Shown one piece after another: positions 18,258 through 26,362 of a DNA stretch of 41,998 bases. The stretch is from Xylanimonas cellulosilytica (GTDB lineage: Bacteria > Actinomycetota > Actinomycetes > Actinomycetales > Actinomycetaceae), in the NCBI GenBank assembly GCA_001072465.1, contig JVKM01000016.1, positions 1 to 41,998 of the forward strand. The letters run 5' to 3'. The notes under the pieces were generated by a model. It saw nothing but the letters and a program-made list of their open reading frames with translations. It made no database searches and was not told where the DNA came from. The position numbers and the translations under genes are program-made. Numbering within the stretch: the stretch's first letter is position 1; every line of letters begins with the position of its first letter.

Positions 18258-18295
18258 TATGAGCTCCTTTAAGTCAGTGGTCTGTGAAGGTTATA

Positions 18296-19006
18296 TCACG
18301 CCGTCACTAGGGTACCGATTTCATCGCCCATCAGCGCGCGGGTCACGGCTCCGTCGCCACCCATGCCAAAGATGCGCGTCGTCAGTCCGTTGTCGCGGCA
18401 CAGGGCCAGCGCCGAACCGTCAATCACCTTGAGATCGCGACGCAGCGCCTCAGAGTAGGTCAGCGTGTCGAAGCGGTGAGCGTCGGGATTCTTGTTGGGA
18501 TCATCGTCGTACACTCCGTCCACGCCATTCTTGGCGACGAGGAGTTCGTCGCAGTGAATCTCCAGGGCACGCTGAGCGGACACGGTGTCCGTCGAGAAGT
18601 ACGGCAGGCCCGCTCCGGCGCCGAAGACAACAACACGTCCCTTCTCAAGGTGACGAATCGCTCGAAGCGGCAGGTAGGGCTCGGCAACCTGAGCCATCGT
18701 GATGGCAGTCTGCACACGAGCAGGGACACCGGACTGATCGATAAAGTCCTGGAGTGCGAGCGCGTTCATGACGGTACCGAGCATGCCCATGTAGTCGGCG
18801 CGCGAGCGCTCAAGACCCTCGCGGGCAAGCTGCGCACCACGGAAGAAGTTGCCGCCACCGACGACGATCGCCACCTGGACGCCCTCGCGCACAGCCGTCG
18901 CGACCTGCTCCGCAATGTTGCGGACAACCTTGGGGTCCAAACCGATCGATCCACCCCCGAATGCTTCTCCGGACAGCTTGAGCAAAACGCGGCGGTTCGT
19001 CGACAT
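18296..19006 (-). CDS. pyrH: UMP kinase
   Basis: A 236-residue bacterial UMP kinase of the amino-acid-kinase fold, making UDP from UMP and ATP. Motifs: [11 protein letters not shown] at the N terminus, [11 protein letters not shown], and [18 protein letters not shown] for the nucleotide sites; [13 protein letters not shown] in the second half. The frame opens at 19108, but the ATG at 19006 ([14 protein letters not shown]) has AAGGAG at the right distance and the family start. It is the first gene of the long leftward operon running to 9719, and the tsf terminator lies just upstream. Confidence 0.96.
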   Translation of the reverse strand: MSTNRRVLLKLSGEAFGGGSIGLDPKVVRNIAEQVATAVREGVQVAIVVGGGNFFRGAQLAREGLERSRADYMGMLGTVMNALALQDFIDQSGVPARVQTAITMAQVAEPYLPLRAIRHLEKGRVVVFGAGAGLPYFSTDTVSAQRALEIHCDELLVAKNGVDGVYDDDPNKNPDAHRFDTLTYSEALRRDLKVIDGSALALCRDNGLTTRIFGMGGDGAVTRALMGDEIGTLVTA

Positions 19007-19075
19007 GACGCTTCTCCTTTGTAACGGCCCGGGAAGGGCGGAACGGTTAAGAACCATACTACCTGGTAAAAGGGA

Positions 19076-19103
19076 AGCGGCCCCGCCGTTCGGCGGGGCC
19101 GCT
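19076..19103 (-). terminator. Terminator of the rpsB-tsf operon
   Basis: Perfect 12-bp stem (AGCGGCCCCGCC with GGCGGGGCCGCT) and a 4-nt loop. On the minus strand a T-rich run (CTTCCCTTTT) follows. Confidence 0.9.
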
Positions 19104-19136
19104 CCCATTTGTCAGCAAGCTGACGAGGTGGCCAGA

Positions 19137-19964
19137 TCAGGCACCCACGTGCACGCGCACGAAGTTGGTGACCGTGGCGCCGGCCTCCTTGAGGACCTGA
19201 GCGACGGACTTCGAGGGGTCACGCGCGAAGGCCTGGTCAACGAGGCAGTTGTCCTTGTAGAACGCGTTCAGGCGGCCCTCAACGATCTTGGGAACGATGT
19301 TGGCGGGCTTGCCTTCCTCAAGCGTGATCTTCTCGAGGGTGGCGCGCTCCTTGTCGAGCACGTCGGCCGGAACCGAATCGCGATCGAGGTAGGCGGGCAT
19401 GTAAGCGGCAACGTGCATCGCGATGTCGTGGGCAACGGACTTGCCGGCGGCGTCGGTGACGACGAAGACGCCAACCTGCGGGGGCAGGTCGGGGTTGGTC
19501 TGGTGCAGGTAGAGGTCGACGTTCTCGCCCTCGACGCGCACGATGCGGCCAACCTGCAGCTTCTCGCCGATGATGGCGGCGAAAGCGTCCAGGCGGTCCT
19601 TGACGGTGCCCTCGCCCATGGGGGCGGCGAGCAGCGCGTCCAGGTCGGCAGCCTTGGAGGCAACGGCGGCGGCCAGAACCTCGTTGGAGAAGTCGATGAA
19701 CTTCTGGTTCTTGGCGACGAAGTCGGTCTCGGAGTTGACCTCGACCAGCACGCCGACGGTGCCGTCGGTCTGCGCGGCCAGCAGGCCGGCGGAGGCCTGG
19801 CGGCCCTCGCGCTTGGACAGGGACTTCAGGCCCTTCAGGCGGATGATCTCGAGAGCCTTCTCGGCGTCGCCGTCAGCCTCGGTCAGAGCCTTCTTGACAT
19901 CCATCATGCCGGCGCCGGTCTGCTCACGCAGCGCCTTCACATCTGCAGCGGTGAAATTCGCCAT
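19137..19964 (-). CDS. tsf: Translation elongation factor Ts
   Basis: A 275-residue nucleotide-exchange factor for EF-Tu. The N-terminal UBA-like domain reads ALREQTGAGMMDVKKALTEA, and the core has VEVNSETDFVAKNQKFIDF with the TDFVAKN contact motif. The C-terminal dimer module carries QAFARDPSKSVAQVLKEAG. Start ATG at 19964 with AGAGGAA upstream. It lies 25 bases after rpsB in the same unit and ends at the terminator at 19076-19103. Confidence 0.97.
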   Translation of the reverse strand: MANFTAADVKALREQTGAGMMDVKKALTEADGDAEKALEIIRLKGLKSLSKREGRQASAGLLAAQTDGTVGVLVEVNSETDFVAKNQKFIDFSNEVLAAAVASKAADLDALLAAPMGEGTVKDRLDAFAAIIGEKLQVGRIVRVEGENVDLYLHQTNPDLPPQVGVFVVTDAAGKSVAHDIAMHVAAYMPAYLDRDSVPADVLDKERATLEKITLEEGKPANIVPKIVEGRLNAFYKDNCLVDQAFARDPSKSVAQVLKEAGATVTNFVRVHVGA

Positions 19965-19989
19965 CGGATGATTCCTCTCAGTTAAAAGT

Positions 19990-20817
19990 TCAGTCCTGCT
20001 TGGGGGCTTCGGCGGCCTCAGCTGCGGCGGCAGCCTCGTCGGCCTTAACCTCGCCCTCGAGGAGCTCGCGCTCCCACTCGGCCAGCGGCTCAGCGGCGGC
20101 TTCTTCGCCCTTGCCCTTGCGGACGTCGGAGCGGGCGATCAGGCCCTCGGCGACGGCGTCGGCGATCACGCGGGTCAGCAGCGCGACGGCGCGGATGGCG
20201 TCATCGTTGCCGGGGATGCGGTAGTCGACCTCGTCCGGATCAGCGTTGGTGTCGAGGATGGCGACGATCGGGATGCGCAGCTTGCGAGCCTCGGAGACCG
20301 CGAGGTGCTCCTTCTTGGGGTCGACGATCCACACGGCCGAGGGAACCTTGGTCATGTCGCGGATGCCGCCCAGGGTGCGCGAGAGCTTGTCCTTCTCGCG
20401 GCGCATCATGAGCAGTTCCTTCTTGGTGTGACCAGAGGAGGCCACGTCGTCGAAGTCGATCTGCTCGAGTTCCTTCAGGCGCTGCAGACGGGTGGCAACG
20501 GTCGAGAAGTTGGTGAGCATGCCGCCGAGCCAACGGTGGTTCACGTAGGGCATGCCGACGCGCTGGGCCTGCTCGGCCACGGCTTCCTGGGCCTGCTTCT
20601 TGGTGCCAACGAAGAGCAGGGTGCCACCGTGGGCGACGGTCTGCTTCACGAAGTCGAAGGCGATGTCGATGTCAGCAATGGTCTGCTGCAGGTCGATGAT
20701 GTAGATGCCGTTGCGCTCGGTGAGGATGAAGCGCTTCATCTTCGGGTTCCAACGGCGAGTCTGGTGGCCGAAGTGGACACCGGACTCGAGGAGCTGACGC
20801 ATGGTAACGACTGCCAT
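19990..20817 (-). CDS. rpsB: 30S ribosomal protein S2
   Basis: A 275-residue S2. Conserved runs are [54 protein letters not shown] and [19 protein letters not shown]. An Ala/Glu-rich tail (about residues 245-275) is typical of actinobacterial S2. The frame is open to 21012, but the ATG at 20817 (GAAAGGAC upstream) is the family start. The promoter is placed about 200 bases upstream, leaving a long leader. Confidence 0.97.
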   Translation of the reverse strand: MAVVTMRQLLESGVHFGHQTRRWNPKMKRFILTERNGIYIIDLQQTIADIDIAFDFVKQTVAHGGTLLFVGTKKQAQEAVAEQAQRVGMPYVNHRWLGGMLTNFSTVATRLQRLKELEQIDFDDVASSGHTKKELLMMRREKDKLSRTLGGIRDMTKVPSAVWIVDPKKEHLAVSEARKLRIPIVAILDTNADPDEVDYRIPGNDDAIRAVALLTRVIADAVAEGLIARSDVRKGKGEEAAAEPLAEWERELLEGEVKADEAAAAAEAAEAPKQD

Positions 20818-21016
20818 GGTTCGTCCTTTCCCCGCAAGTCGCGAGTGATCAGTGGGGTTTCCCCCGGGGTTATCGGTTTGCTGTGCGCTGTGCGCACCCT
20901 GGTGCCATGACCGGCGACCATCCCCGAAGGGACCGAAGCCGCCGCGCCTCGCTCCCCTGGCGGTTTCCCGTGGGTCGCGATAATGGCACGCGAAGTCACC
21001 TGCACAGGGCAAGTGC
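20818..21016 (-). promoter_or_regulatory. Long rpsB leader with possible RNA structure
   Basis: About 200 untranslated bases follow the predicted promoter. They contain a perfect hairpin GTGCGC-ACA-GCGCAC and a CCC-TTCG-GGG hairpin, among others. S2 autoregulates through its leader in other bacteria. No known leader class is recognised here; this is a hypothesis. Confidence 0.35.
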
Positions 21017-21022
21017 CCGGCT

Positions 21023-21051
21023 ATCTTACCTCACAAGTGCACAAATGTCCG
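21023..21051 (-). promoter_or_regulatory. Candidate rpsB promoter
   Basis: On the minus strand CGGACA (21051-21046) and TAAGAT (21028-21023) are 17 bases apart, a good fit to the housekeeping sigma consensus. Confidence 0.5.
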
Positions 21052-21135
21052 AAACCAGGCGGATGAGACGTTGCCTACTGGATTCATCGTCGACGAGGCC
21101 GGGGTAGCTCGACACAGACACGCCGTTTTCGCTCG

Positions 21136-21174
21136 TTATCCACAGGGTCCTTTCGCGTCGCGCCAGTATCCACA
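21136..21174 (+). promoter_or_regulatory. Pair of DnaA-box-like sites upstream of the M23 gene
   Basis: TTATCCACA (21136-21144, exact DnaA-box consensus) and GTATCCACA (21166-21174) lie on the same strand with 21 bases between, 51 bases before the ATG at 21226. The same arrangement occurs at 25948-25986 on the other strand. The rest of the roughly 175-base gap to the rpsB promoter shows nothing I can name. Confidence 0.6.
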
Positions 21175-21225
21175 ACCGACGCCGGCCGACTCGACCTGTG
21201 CGCGGTGTCCCCTCACGCTGATGTC

Positions 21226-21756
21226 ATGACCTCTGTAATCCCGAACCGTGGCTGCTTCAGCACGCTATCGCTGATCGCCGCCTTCGTCGGCACGCTACTC
21301 CTTGTCGCGACACCGCCGGGCGTAGCAACCCCGCACCGCGAGCGGTGGCAGTGGCCGACGGGTAGACCCGTGACCGTCGTCGAAGGATTCGCCCCACCCG
21401 CCCACGACTGGCTTCCCGGGCGTCGCGGGGTGACGTTGCAGTATCCGGCTCCATCCCCGGTGTACGCGTGCGGATCGGGCACTGTGACTGTTGCCGGTCC
21501 CATCGCGGGCCGGGGCGTCATTTCGATTCGGCACGAGGTCGGCGGCCGCGTCGTCTCGTCGACGTATCTGCCGGTGACGCCATCTGTTGCTGTTGGCGAT
21601 CACGTTCAGAAAGGGGACGTCATCGGCGTCGTCGAAGGGGATTCACCCACGCTGCACTGGGGCGCAAAGACCGGCAGGCGCACGTACATCGATCCAATAC
21701 GTATGACGCTCGGGCGTCCGCGTCTTCTCCCCTGGGACGACGTGTTGGCACGATAG
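21226..21756 (+). CDS. M23/LytM-fold secreted protein, probably non-catalytic
   Basis: A 176-residue protein with an N-terminal signal or anchor segment (LIAAFVGTLLLVATPPGVA). An M23/LytM-type beta domain follows: WLPGRRGVTL, VYACGSGTVTVAGPIAGRGV, VAVGDHVQKGDVIGVV and LHWGAKTG. In catalytic relatives the first motif is GHRGVDL, whose His and Asp bind zinc; here they read Arg66 and Thr70. The LHWG histidine (144) remains. It is therefore likely a non-catalytic cell-wall-binding or regulatory homologue. The position between rpsB and xerC matches Rv2891 of M. tuberculosis. The start is ATG 21226; an in-frame GTG at 21205 is possible. Confidence 0.75.
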   Translation: MTSVIPNRGCFSTLSLIAAFVGTLLLVATPPGVATPHRERWQWPTGRPVTVVEGFAPPAHDWLPGRRGVTLQYPAPSPVYACGSGTVTVAGPIAGRGVISIRHEVGGRVVSSTYLPVTPSVAVGDHVQKGDVIGVVEGDSPTLHWGAKTGRRTYIDPIRMTLGRPRLLPWDDVLAR

Positions 21757-21766
21757 CCTCATGCGA

Positions 21767-21788
21767 ATTGCCGAACGCGGTCGGCAAT
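21767..21788. terminator. Hairpin between convergent M23 and xerC genes
   Basis: Perfect 8-bp stem ATTGCCGA/TCGGCAAT with a 6-nt loop, between the M23 stop (21756) and the xerC stop (21823). Probably a two-way terminator. Confidence 0.65.
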
Positions 21789-21822
21789 CACCGGTGAAAC
21801 AACGCGTCCCAGCCCGCGGGTC

Positions 21823-22734
21823 CTAGGCTCGGGGGTGCGCCCGCTGATAGATCGCGCTCAGACGAGCGGTATCCACGTGGGTGTAGCGCTGAGTTGTCGA
21901 CAGCGACGAGTGACCGAGCATCTCCTGGACCGCACGCAGGTCGGCTCCACCCTGCAGCAGGTGCGTCGCCGTTGAATGGCGCAGCCCGTGTGGCGCAATG
22001 TCATGCACGCCAGCGCGCGCCGCCATCTTGTGCACCATCGACCGCACGATACGCGGATCGATGCGACCGCCCTTCTCGCCGAGGAAGAGGGCGTGCCCAC
22101 TGCGCTCCCCGGCCAACTGGGGACGGCCTCGAACCAGCCAATGGTCGAGGGCGTCGGCAGCAGGAGGACCGTAGGGAACCACCCGCTCTTTGTTACCTTT
22201 ACCGACGACGCACACGGTGAGGGCCTCACGGTTCAGGGACGAGATATCGAGGCCGCACACCTCGGAGACGCGAAGCCCACATGCGTACGTCAGCTCGAGG
22301 ATCGCCCAATTGCGAATCTGGGAGGCACCTCCCGCCGACGCTTCATCCCGAGCGGCGTTGAGAAGCACCCTCGCATCGGATTCGTCGAGTGGAGACGGCA
22401 GACGCTGGTCGGCACGCGGAGATGACAGGAGTGCCGCGGGGTCGCTCGCCAGTATTCCTTCACGCATTGCCCAGGAGGTGAAGTTGCGAATCGCAGCGGT
22501 GTGGCGCGCGATCGTCGAGCGCGCTCCCCCATCCGCGAGGGTGCGAGCCAGCCAGGAACGCACTGCGCGCTGCGTGAGCGCCTCTCGCAACTGCTCAGGG
22601 GTCACGTCCGCGTCGAGCGAGAGGAACTCCATGAGCGAGTGAAGATCCCCGAGGTACGCGGAAACTGTGTGGGGGCTCATCCGCCGCCCAAGGCGCAGGT
22701 ACTCTTCCCAGCGCTCCCCCACATTGCGTGTCAT
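21823..22734 (-). CDS. xerC: Tyrosine recombinase XerC
   Basis: A 303-residue site-specific recombinase that resolves chromosome dimers at dif together with XerD. The N-terminal SAM-like DNA-binding domain begins WEEYLRLGRRMSPHTVSAY. The catalytic domain has Arg in YACGLRVSEVCGL, Lys in VGKGNKERVVP, HGLRHSTATHLL, LGHSSLSTTQRYTHV with the His and the nucleophilic Tyr. It starts 9 bases after dprA and closes the yraN-comM-dprA-xerC operon, an arrangement shared with M. tuberculosis. No dif site is seen in the window. Confidence 0.93.
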   Translation of the reverse strand: MTRNVGERWEEYLRLGRRMSPHTVSAYLGDLHSLMEFLSLDADVTPEQLREALTQRAVRSWLARTLADGGARSTIARHTAAIRNFTSWAMREGILASDPAALLSSPRADQRLPSPLDESDARVLLNAARDEASAGGASQIRNWAILELTYACGLRVSEVCGLDISSLNREALTVCVVGKGNKERVVPYGPPAADALDHWLVRGRPQLAGERSGHALFLGEKGGRIDPRIVRSMVHKMAARAGVHDIAPHGLRHSTATHLLQGGADLRAVQEMLGHSSLSTTQRYTHVDTARLSAIYQRAHPRA

Positions 22735-22743
22735 ATGGGTATC

Positions 22744-23904
22744 CTACGGTCTGCCTCCGCCTGTTCGCGTCCAGCCGCGCGTCGTTCCGGCCACTAGACC
22801 CGCAACCGAGAGCTCCATGAGCGCGTAGTTCACTTCTTCGCGCGACAGGGCCGCAGCGACACAGATCGCTTCAACCGACGCGGGAGCGCTCCGGGGAAGT
22901 GCCTCCCACACCCGACGCTGAGTCGGCTCTAGGGCATCAACCCCGTGATCGTCGTCGACGGGCATACCGAACAGAGGCTGGGCGGCGTCAACGCTCACCG
23001 GGCGCACAAGTTCGAGGGCGTCACGCCCATCGCGGATGATCGTCGCTCCGTTGCGCGCAAGCTCGAGGCACCCCACCGACATCGGCGCGTCGACCGCGCC
23101 GGGGACTGCGCCTAGCTCACGCCCGTATTCCATGGCACGACGCGCCGTCGCAAGGGCACCGGAGCGCGCTCCCGCCTCGACGACCACGGTCGCCCCGCTC
23201 CATGCAGCAATCAGGCGGTTACGGGTCAGGAAACGCCACTTCGCCGGCCTCGCGGTGGGAGCGACCTCGGAGATGAGAGCACCACCGCCGTCGATGACAG
23301 CGCGAAAGTCGCCACCGTGGCACGCGGGGTACGGATTGCACACACCACCAGCGAGGATGCAGATCGTGCGCCCACGCGCGGACAGCGCACCCCGGTGAGC
23401 TTCGATGTCAATGCCAATCGCTCCCCCGGACACCACCGTCACCCCTGCTGTAGCAACAAATGCCGCCATGTTGCGTGCGCACCTGTTTCCCGCGCCGGTG
23501 GAAGCGCGAGCTCCCACGATAGACAGATGATGATCCGCCTGCGGAGCGTCGGGCAGGTCGCCGAGGAACCACAATCCCATCGGTTCCTCCTCCCCCAGGC
23601 ACGCAAGGTGCTCTGGCCAACGTGGATCGCCGGGCGTCATGAATCCGCCGCCCGCACGAGCGACACGTGTCAGCTCACTGTCGATGTCGACCGAGAGGGC
23701 CCGCTGCCTCCACCGATTCCACTGCGTGTGCCAGTCAATCCTCGAGTGACGGGCAAGCGACAACGGCGGTGCCGACCAGCTTCCGATCAGCCACGCGCGC
23801 GCATCTCGATCCCCTAAGGACTGACGAAGGACACGTGCGCACGGATCAGCCGGCTCAGCGACGGCAGACCACCACGCAGCCTCCCACAGTTCTGTGTCAT
23901 TCAT
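22744..23904 (-). CDS. dprA: DNA-processing protein DprA
   Basis: A 386-residue protein that loads RecA on incoming single-stranded DNA during transformation. The Rossmann-like core shows SIVGARASTGAGNRCARN, VVSGGAIGIDIEAHRGAL, and FLTRNRLIAAWSGATVVVEA. The C-terminal winged-helix domain (EPTQRRVWEALPRSAPASVE) is present. ATG at 23904 overlaps the last 8 bases of comM. The frame is open 58 codons further but that stretch lies inside comM. Whether this organism takes up DNA is unknown from the window. Confidence 0.93.
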   Translation of the reverse strand: MNDTELWEAAWWSAVAEPADPCARVLRQSLGDRDARAWLIGSWSAPPLSLARHSRIDWHTQWNRWRQRALSVDIDSELTRVARAGGGFMTPGDPRWPEHLACLGEEEPMGLWFLGDLPDAPQADHHLSIVGARASTGAGNRCARNMAAFVATAGVTVVSGGAIGIDIEAHRGALSARGRTICILAGGVCNPYPACHGGDFRAVIDGGGALISEVAPTARPAKWRFLTRNRLIAAWSGATVVVEAGARSGALATARRAMEYGRELGAVPGAVDAPMSVGCLELARNGATIIRDGRDALELVRPVSVDAAQPLFGMPVDDDHGVDALEPTQRRVWEALPRSAPASVEAICVAAALSREEVNYALMELSVAGLVAGTTRGWTRTGGGRP

Positions 23905-25444
23905 AGTGATCCGCTCCGTTCCGCAGCTGCTGCGCTGCAACAATGTGGTCAAAGGTCGGCCGAGGCGCAGCCTCGAGATCGGCGAGCGTCCATGCCAGGC
24001 GTAGCATCCGGTCGATTCCGCGCATAGACGAGTGACCGGAATCGATGAGCCGATCAAGTTGATGAATGAGCGAAGCATCGATGCCTGAGTGGTGTCGCAG
24101 CCACGCTCCCGGAAGCTGCGCGTTCATGGTCCACGGCGTGCCTTTAAGGCGCGCGCGTGCCCTCAAGCGCGCCTCGATAACACGCCCACGTATCGACGCG
24201 GAATCGCGTGTCTGTGTCGACGCCAGGTCCGCCCGACTGGGGGAATGCACGTCGATGCGGATGTCCATCCGATCCAGCAACGGCCCGGACAAACGCGCGA
24301 GATACCTGCGTCGATTCATCGAGGAACAGGTGCATCGACGCCCACCGTATCCGCCTCCGCACGGGCAGGGATTTGACGCCATCACCAGTTGGAATGCTGC
24401 GGGATAACGCGCCTGAACGCCGGAGCGGTGCACATGGATGACGCCCGATTCAAGGGGTTCACGCAGCGAGTCAAGGACGGAGGGAGCAAACTCGGCGGCC
24501 TCGTCGAGAAAGAGGATCCCCCCATGCGCCAGCGAGGCTGCCCCGGGGACGAGCGTGCGCGTGCCCCCACCGATCAGCGCCGGCATGGTCACCGAGTGGT
24601 GTGGGGCTTGGAATGGAGGCCGCGTCATCAGCGATATCGAGGAGGGCAACAGACCCGCCACCGAATGCAACGAGGTGGTGACGAGAGCGGTGTCGGCGTC
24701 GAGATCTGGAAGTATCGTCGGGAGTCGGGAGGCGAGCATCGTCTTGCCGGAACCGGGCTCTCCGAGAAGAAACACATGGTGCCCACCGGCAGCGGCAACT
24801 TCCAGAGCCCCAATTGCTTCCGGCTGACCGCGCACATCGGCCATGTCTGCAAGGGTCGCATCACCGTCACGTTCCCCCTCGCGGCGCACACCCATCCTCC
24901 CGTGGAACGGAGCCTTCACAGCCTCTCCACCGGCCCACGCGATCAGGTCAGCCAGATGCGCGAAGTCCAGGACCTCAATGCCACTGACTAGACGCGCTTC
25001 CTGGGCGCATGCCGACGGCACGATCACCCGGCGAACGCCCCGCGAACGCGCCGCGAGGACAGCCGGCAGCACTCCGCGCACCGGCTGAATACTTCCATCC
25101 AACGCAAGCTCACCAACGAGGACCGCGTCCTCAAAAGCCACCGGTGAGACAAGGCCCGTGGCCAGAGCAATGGACGCCGCGATCGAGAGGTCAAAAGCCG
25201 ACCCCGACTTCGGAATGCCCGCAGGGGACAGATTCACGGTGATGCGTTGGTCCAAGACGTCCAGGCCGCACGACTCGAACGCAGCGCGCACGCGATCGCG
25301 TGCCTCGCGCACGGAGGTGTCGAGCAGGCCGACGAGTGTGAACGCTACGAGGCCCGACCCCGCGTATGTCTCCACGTCGACAAGGTGCCCCTCGATGCCG
25401 ACGATGCTCATGGAATACGTGCGCGCAAGCCCCGGCCCTCTCAT
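23897..25444 (-). CDS. comM: YifB/ComM family AAA+ ATPase (Mg-chelatase-like)
   Basis: A 515-residue AAA+ protein; ComM is a helicase promoting branch migration during natural transformation. The N-terminal Lon-protease-like domain has VNLSPAGIPKSGSAFDL. Walker A is GEPGSGKTML, Walker B is GGILFLDEAAEF, and the zinc-finger region reads NPCPCGGGYGGRRCTCS. The C-terminal domain is FDHIVAAQQLRNGADH. The ATG at 25444 overlaps the yraN stop (ATGA). The long N-terminal extension readable from 25711 lies in yraN on another frame and is not coding. Confidence 0.92.
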   Translation of the reverse strand: MRGPGLARTYSMSIVGIEGHLVDVETYAGSGLVAFTLVGLLDTSVREARDRVRAAFESCGLDVLDQRITVNLSPAGIPKSGSAFDLSIAASIALATGLVSPVAFEDAVLVGELALDGSIQPVRGVLPAVLAARSRGVRRVIVPSACAQEARLVSGIEVLDFAHLADLIAWAGGEAVKAPFHGRMGVRREGERDGDATLADMADVRGQPEAIGALEVAAAGGHHVFLLGEPGSGKTMLASRLPTILPDLDADTALVTTSLHSVAGLLPSSISLMTRPPFQAPHHSVTMPALIGGGTRTLVPGAASLAHGGILFLDEAAEFAPSVLDSLREPLESGVIHVHRSGVQARYPAAFQLVMASNPCPCGGGYGGRRCTCSSMNRRRYLARLSGPLLDRMDIRIDVHSPSRADLASTQTRDSASIRGRVIEARLRARARLKGTPWTMNAQLPGAWLRHHSGIDASLIHQLDRLIDSGHSSMRGIDRMLRLAWTLADLEAAPRPTFDHIVAAQQLRNGADHYE

Positions 25445-25881
25445 TGCACACCCCGCAACCACACGACCTGTGCCCCCAGAGCGCGAAGATCCACGGCCTC
25501 GTCCATGGGAGCCGGCCACGATTCCAGCGTCCGCGCGTCCACGGTGATGGCGACGACGTCGATACGCACACGCGAAGCAAGGTGACCGTGGGCCCTGCAC
25601 CACGCACCCGTCAGCGCTCGAAGCCGCGCCACCTTGCGATGGTCGACCGACGCAAGCGCACTCCCCTTCCTGCGCCCGACCCTGGTGCGCACCTCCACGA
25701 TCACGGTCCACGAACGCAACGGATCGGTCTCGTCACGCGCGATGATATCGAGCTCGCCCCGGCGACCATCACGCCAGTTGGTGTCAAGAAGGCGCAGACC
25801 TGCCTCTTCGAGCGCCAGTCGAGCGGTGTATTCGCCCGCAGCGCCAATGGCCCGACGATCGGGCCGTATTGAGCATCCCAT
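25441..25881 (-). CDS. UPF0102 / YraN family endonuclease-like protein
   Basis: A 146-residue protein of the YraN family, an endonuclease-like fold. GELDIIARD and VIVEVRTRVG are the family's acidic and Glu-x-Lys/Arg motifs, with AAGEYTARLALEEAG at the N terminus. The biological role is unknown; the genes recur beside comM and dprA in actinobacteria. The ribosome-binding site is unusually strong: GGAGGTGATC, matching the 16S tail, 9 bases before the ATG (25881). It is first in the operon with comM, dprA and xerC. A pair of DnaA-box-like sites lies 66 bases upstream. Confidence 0.85.
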   Translation of the reverse strand: MGCSIRPDRRAIGAAGEYTARLALEEAGLRLLDTNWRDGRRGELDIIARDETDPLRSWTVIVEVRTRVGRRKGSALASVDHRKVARLRALTGAWCRAHGHLASRVRIDVVAITVDARTLESWPAPMDEAVDLRALGAQVVWLRGVQ

Positions 25882-25937
25882 CACGGATCACCTCCGCACC
25901 CACAGTGCGCCCGAGACGCTCAGTGACACAATGCGAA

Positions 25938-25965
25938 AACCGCCCCCTGTGGATAGGGAGCGGTT
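25938..25965 (-). terminator. Terminator of the lepB-rnhB-DUF2469 unit
   Basis: 10-bp stem (AACCGCTCCC with GGGGGCGGTT, one G-U pair), 8-nt loop, then TT on the minus strand. One DnaA-box-like site falls inside it. Confidence 0.75.
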
Positions 25966-25986
25966 CGCAAAAAGGCCTGTGGATAA
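25948..25986 (-). promoter_or_regulatory. Pair of DnaA-box-like sites upstream of yraN-comM-dprA-xerC
   Basis: On the minus strand TTATCCACA (25986-25978) and CTATCCACA (25956-25948) have 21 bases between them, 66 bases before the yraN ATG. Order, orientation and spacing match the pair at 21136-21174. Confidence 0.6.
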
Positions 25987-26008
25987 CCGCGGAGCGGCTC
26001 ATCCGCGA

Positions 26009-26308
26009 TTACGGGATATCGAGCTCCGGCTTGGAGAGCTCCTCGACGTTCACGTCTTTGTAGGTGATGACGCGCACCGAGCGCACGAAGCGCGACGAGC
26101 GGTAGATGTCCCACACCCACGCGTCGCTGAGCGTCAGCTCGAAAAAGACGTCGCCGCCGACCGGGCGCGCCTGCACATCAACGTGGTTGCACAGATAGAA
26201 ACGCCTCTCGGTTTCGACGACGTACTTGAACAACCCGATGACGTCGCGGTACTCCTTGAAGAGTTCCAGCTCCAGATTGTTTTCGTAACCTTCGATTTCT
26301 TCGCTCAC
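26009..26308 (-). CDS. DUF2469 family protein
   Basis: A 99-residue protein nearly identical in pattern to the actinobacterial DUF2469 family: MSEEIEGYENNLELELFKEY, VIGLFKYVVETERRFYLCN, then GGDVFFELTLSDAWVWDIYR. The function of the family is not known to me. GTG at 26308 gives the family start. It follows rnhB by 54 bases and precedes a terminator, so it ends the lepB-rnhB unit, as in M. tuberculosis (Rv2903c-Rv2901c). Confidence 0.9.
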   Translation of the reverse strand: MSEEIEGYENNLELELFKEYRDVIGLFKYVVETERRFYLCNHVDVQARPVGGDVFFELTLSDAWVWDIYRSSRFVRSVRVITYKDVNVEELSKPELDIP

Positions 26309-26362
26309 GCAACCATCATGCCGGGCCGCGCGCCCAGCCGAGCCACGCCACCCCGGCGCGCC

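Noticed and set aside
21136-21174. Possibility that the DnaA-box-like pair marks a replication origin
   Set aside because: Only two boxes, no AT-rich unwinding region, and no dnaA/dnaN genes nearby; a promoter role is more likely.
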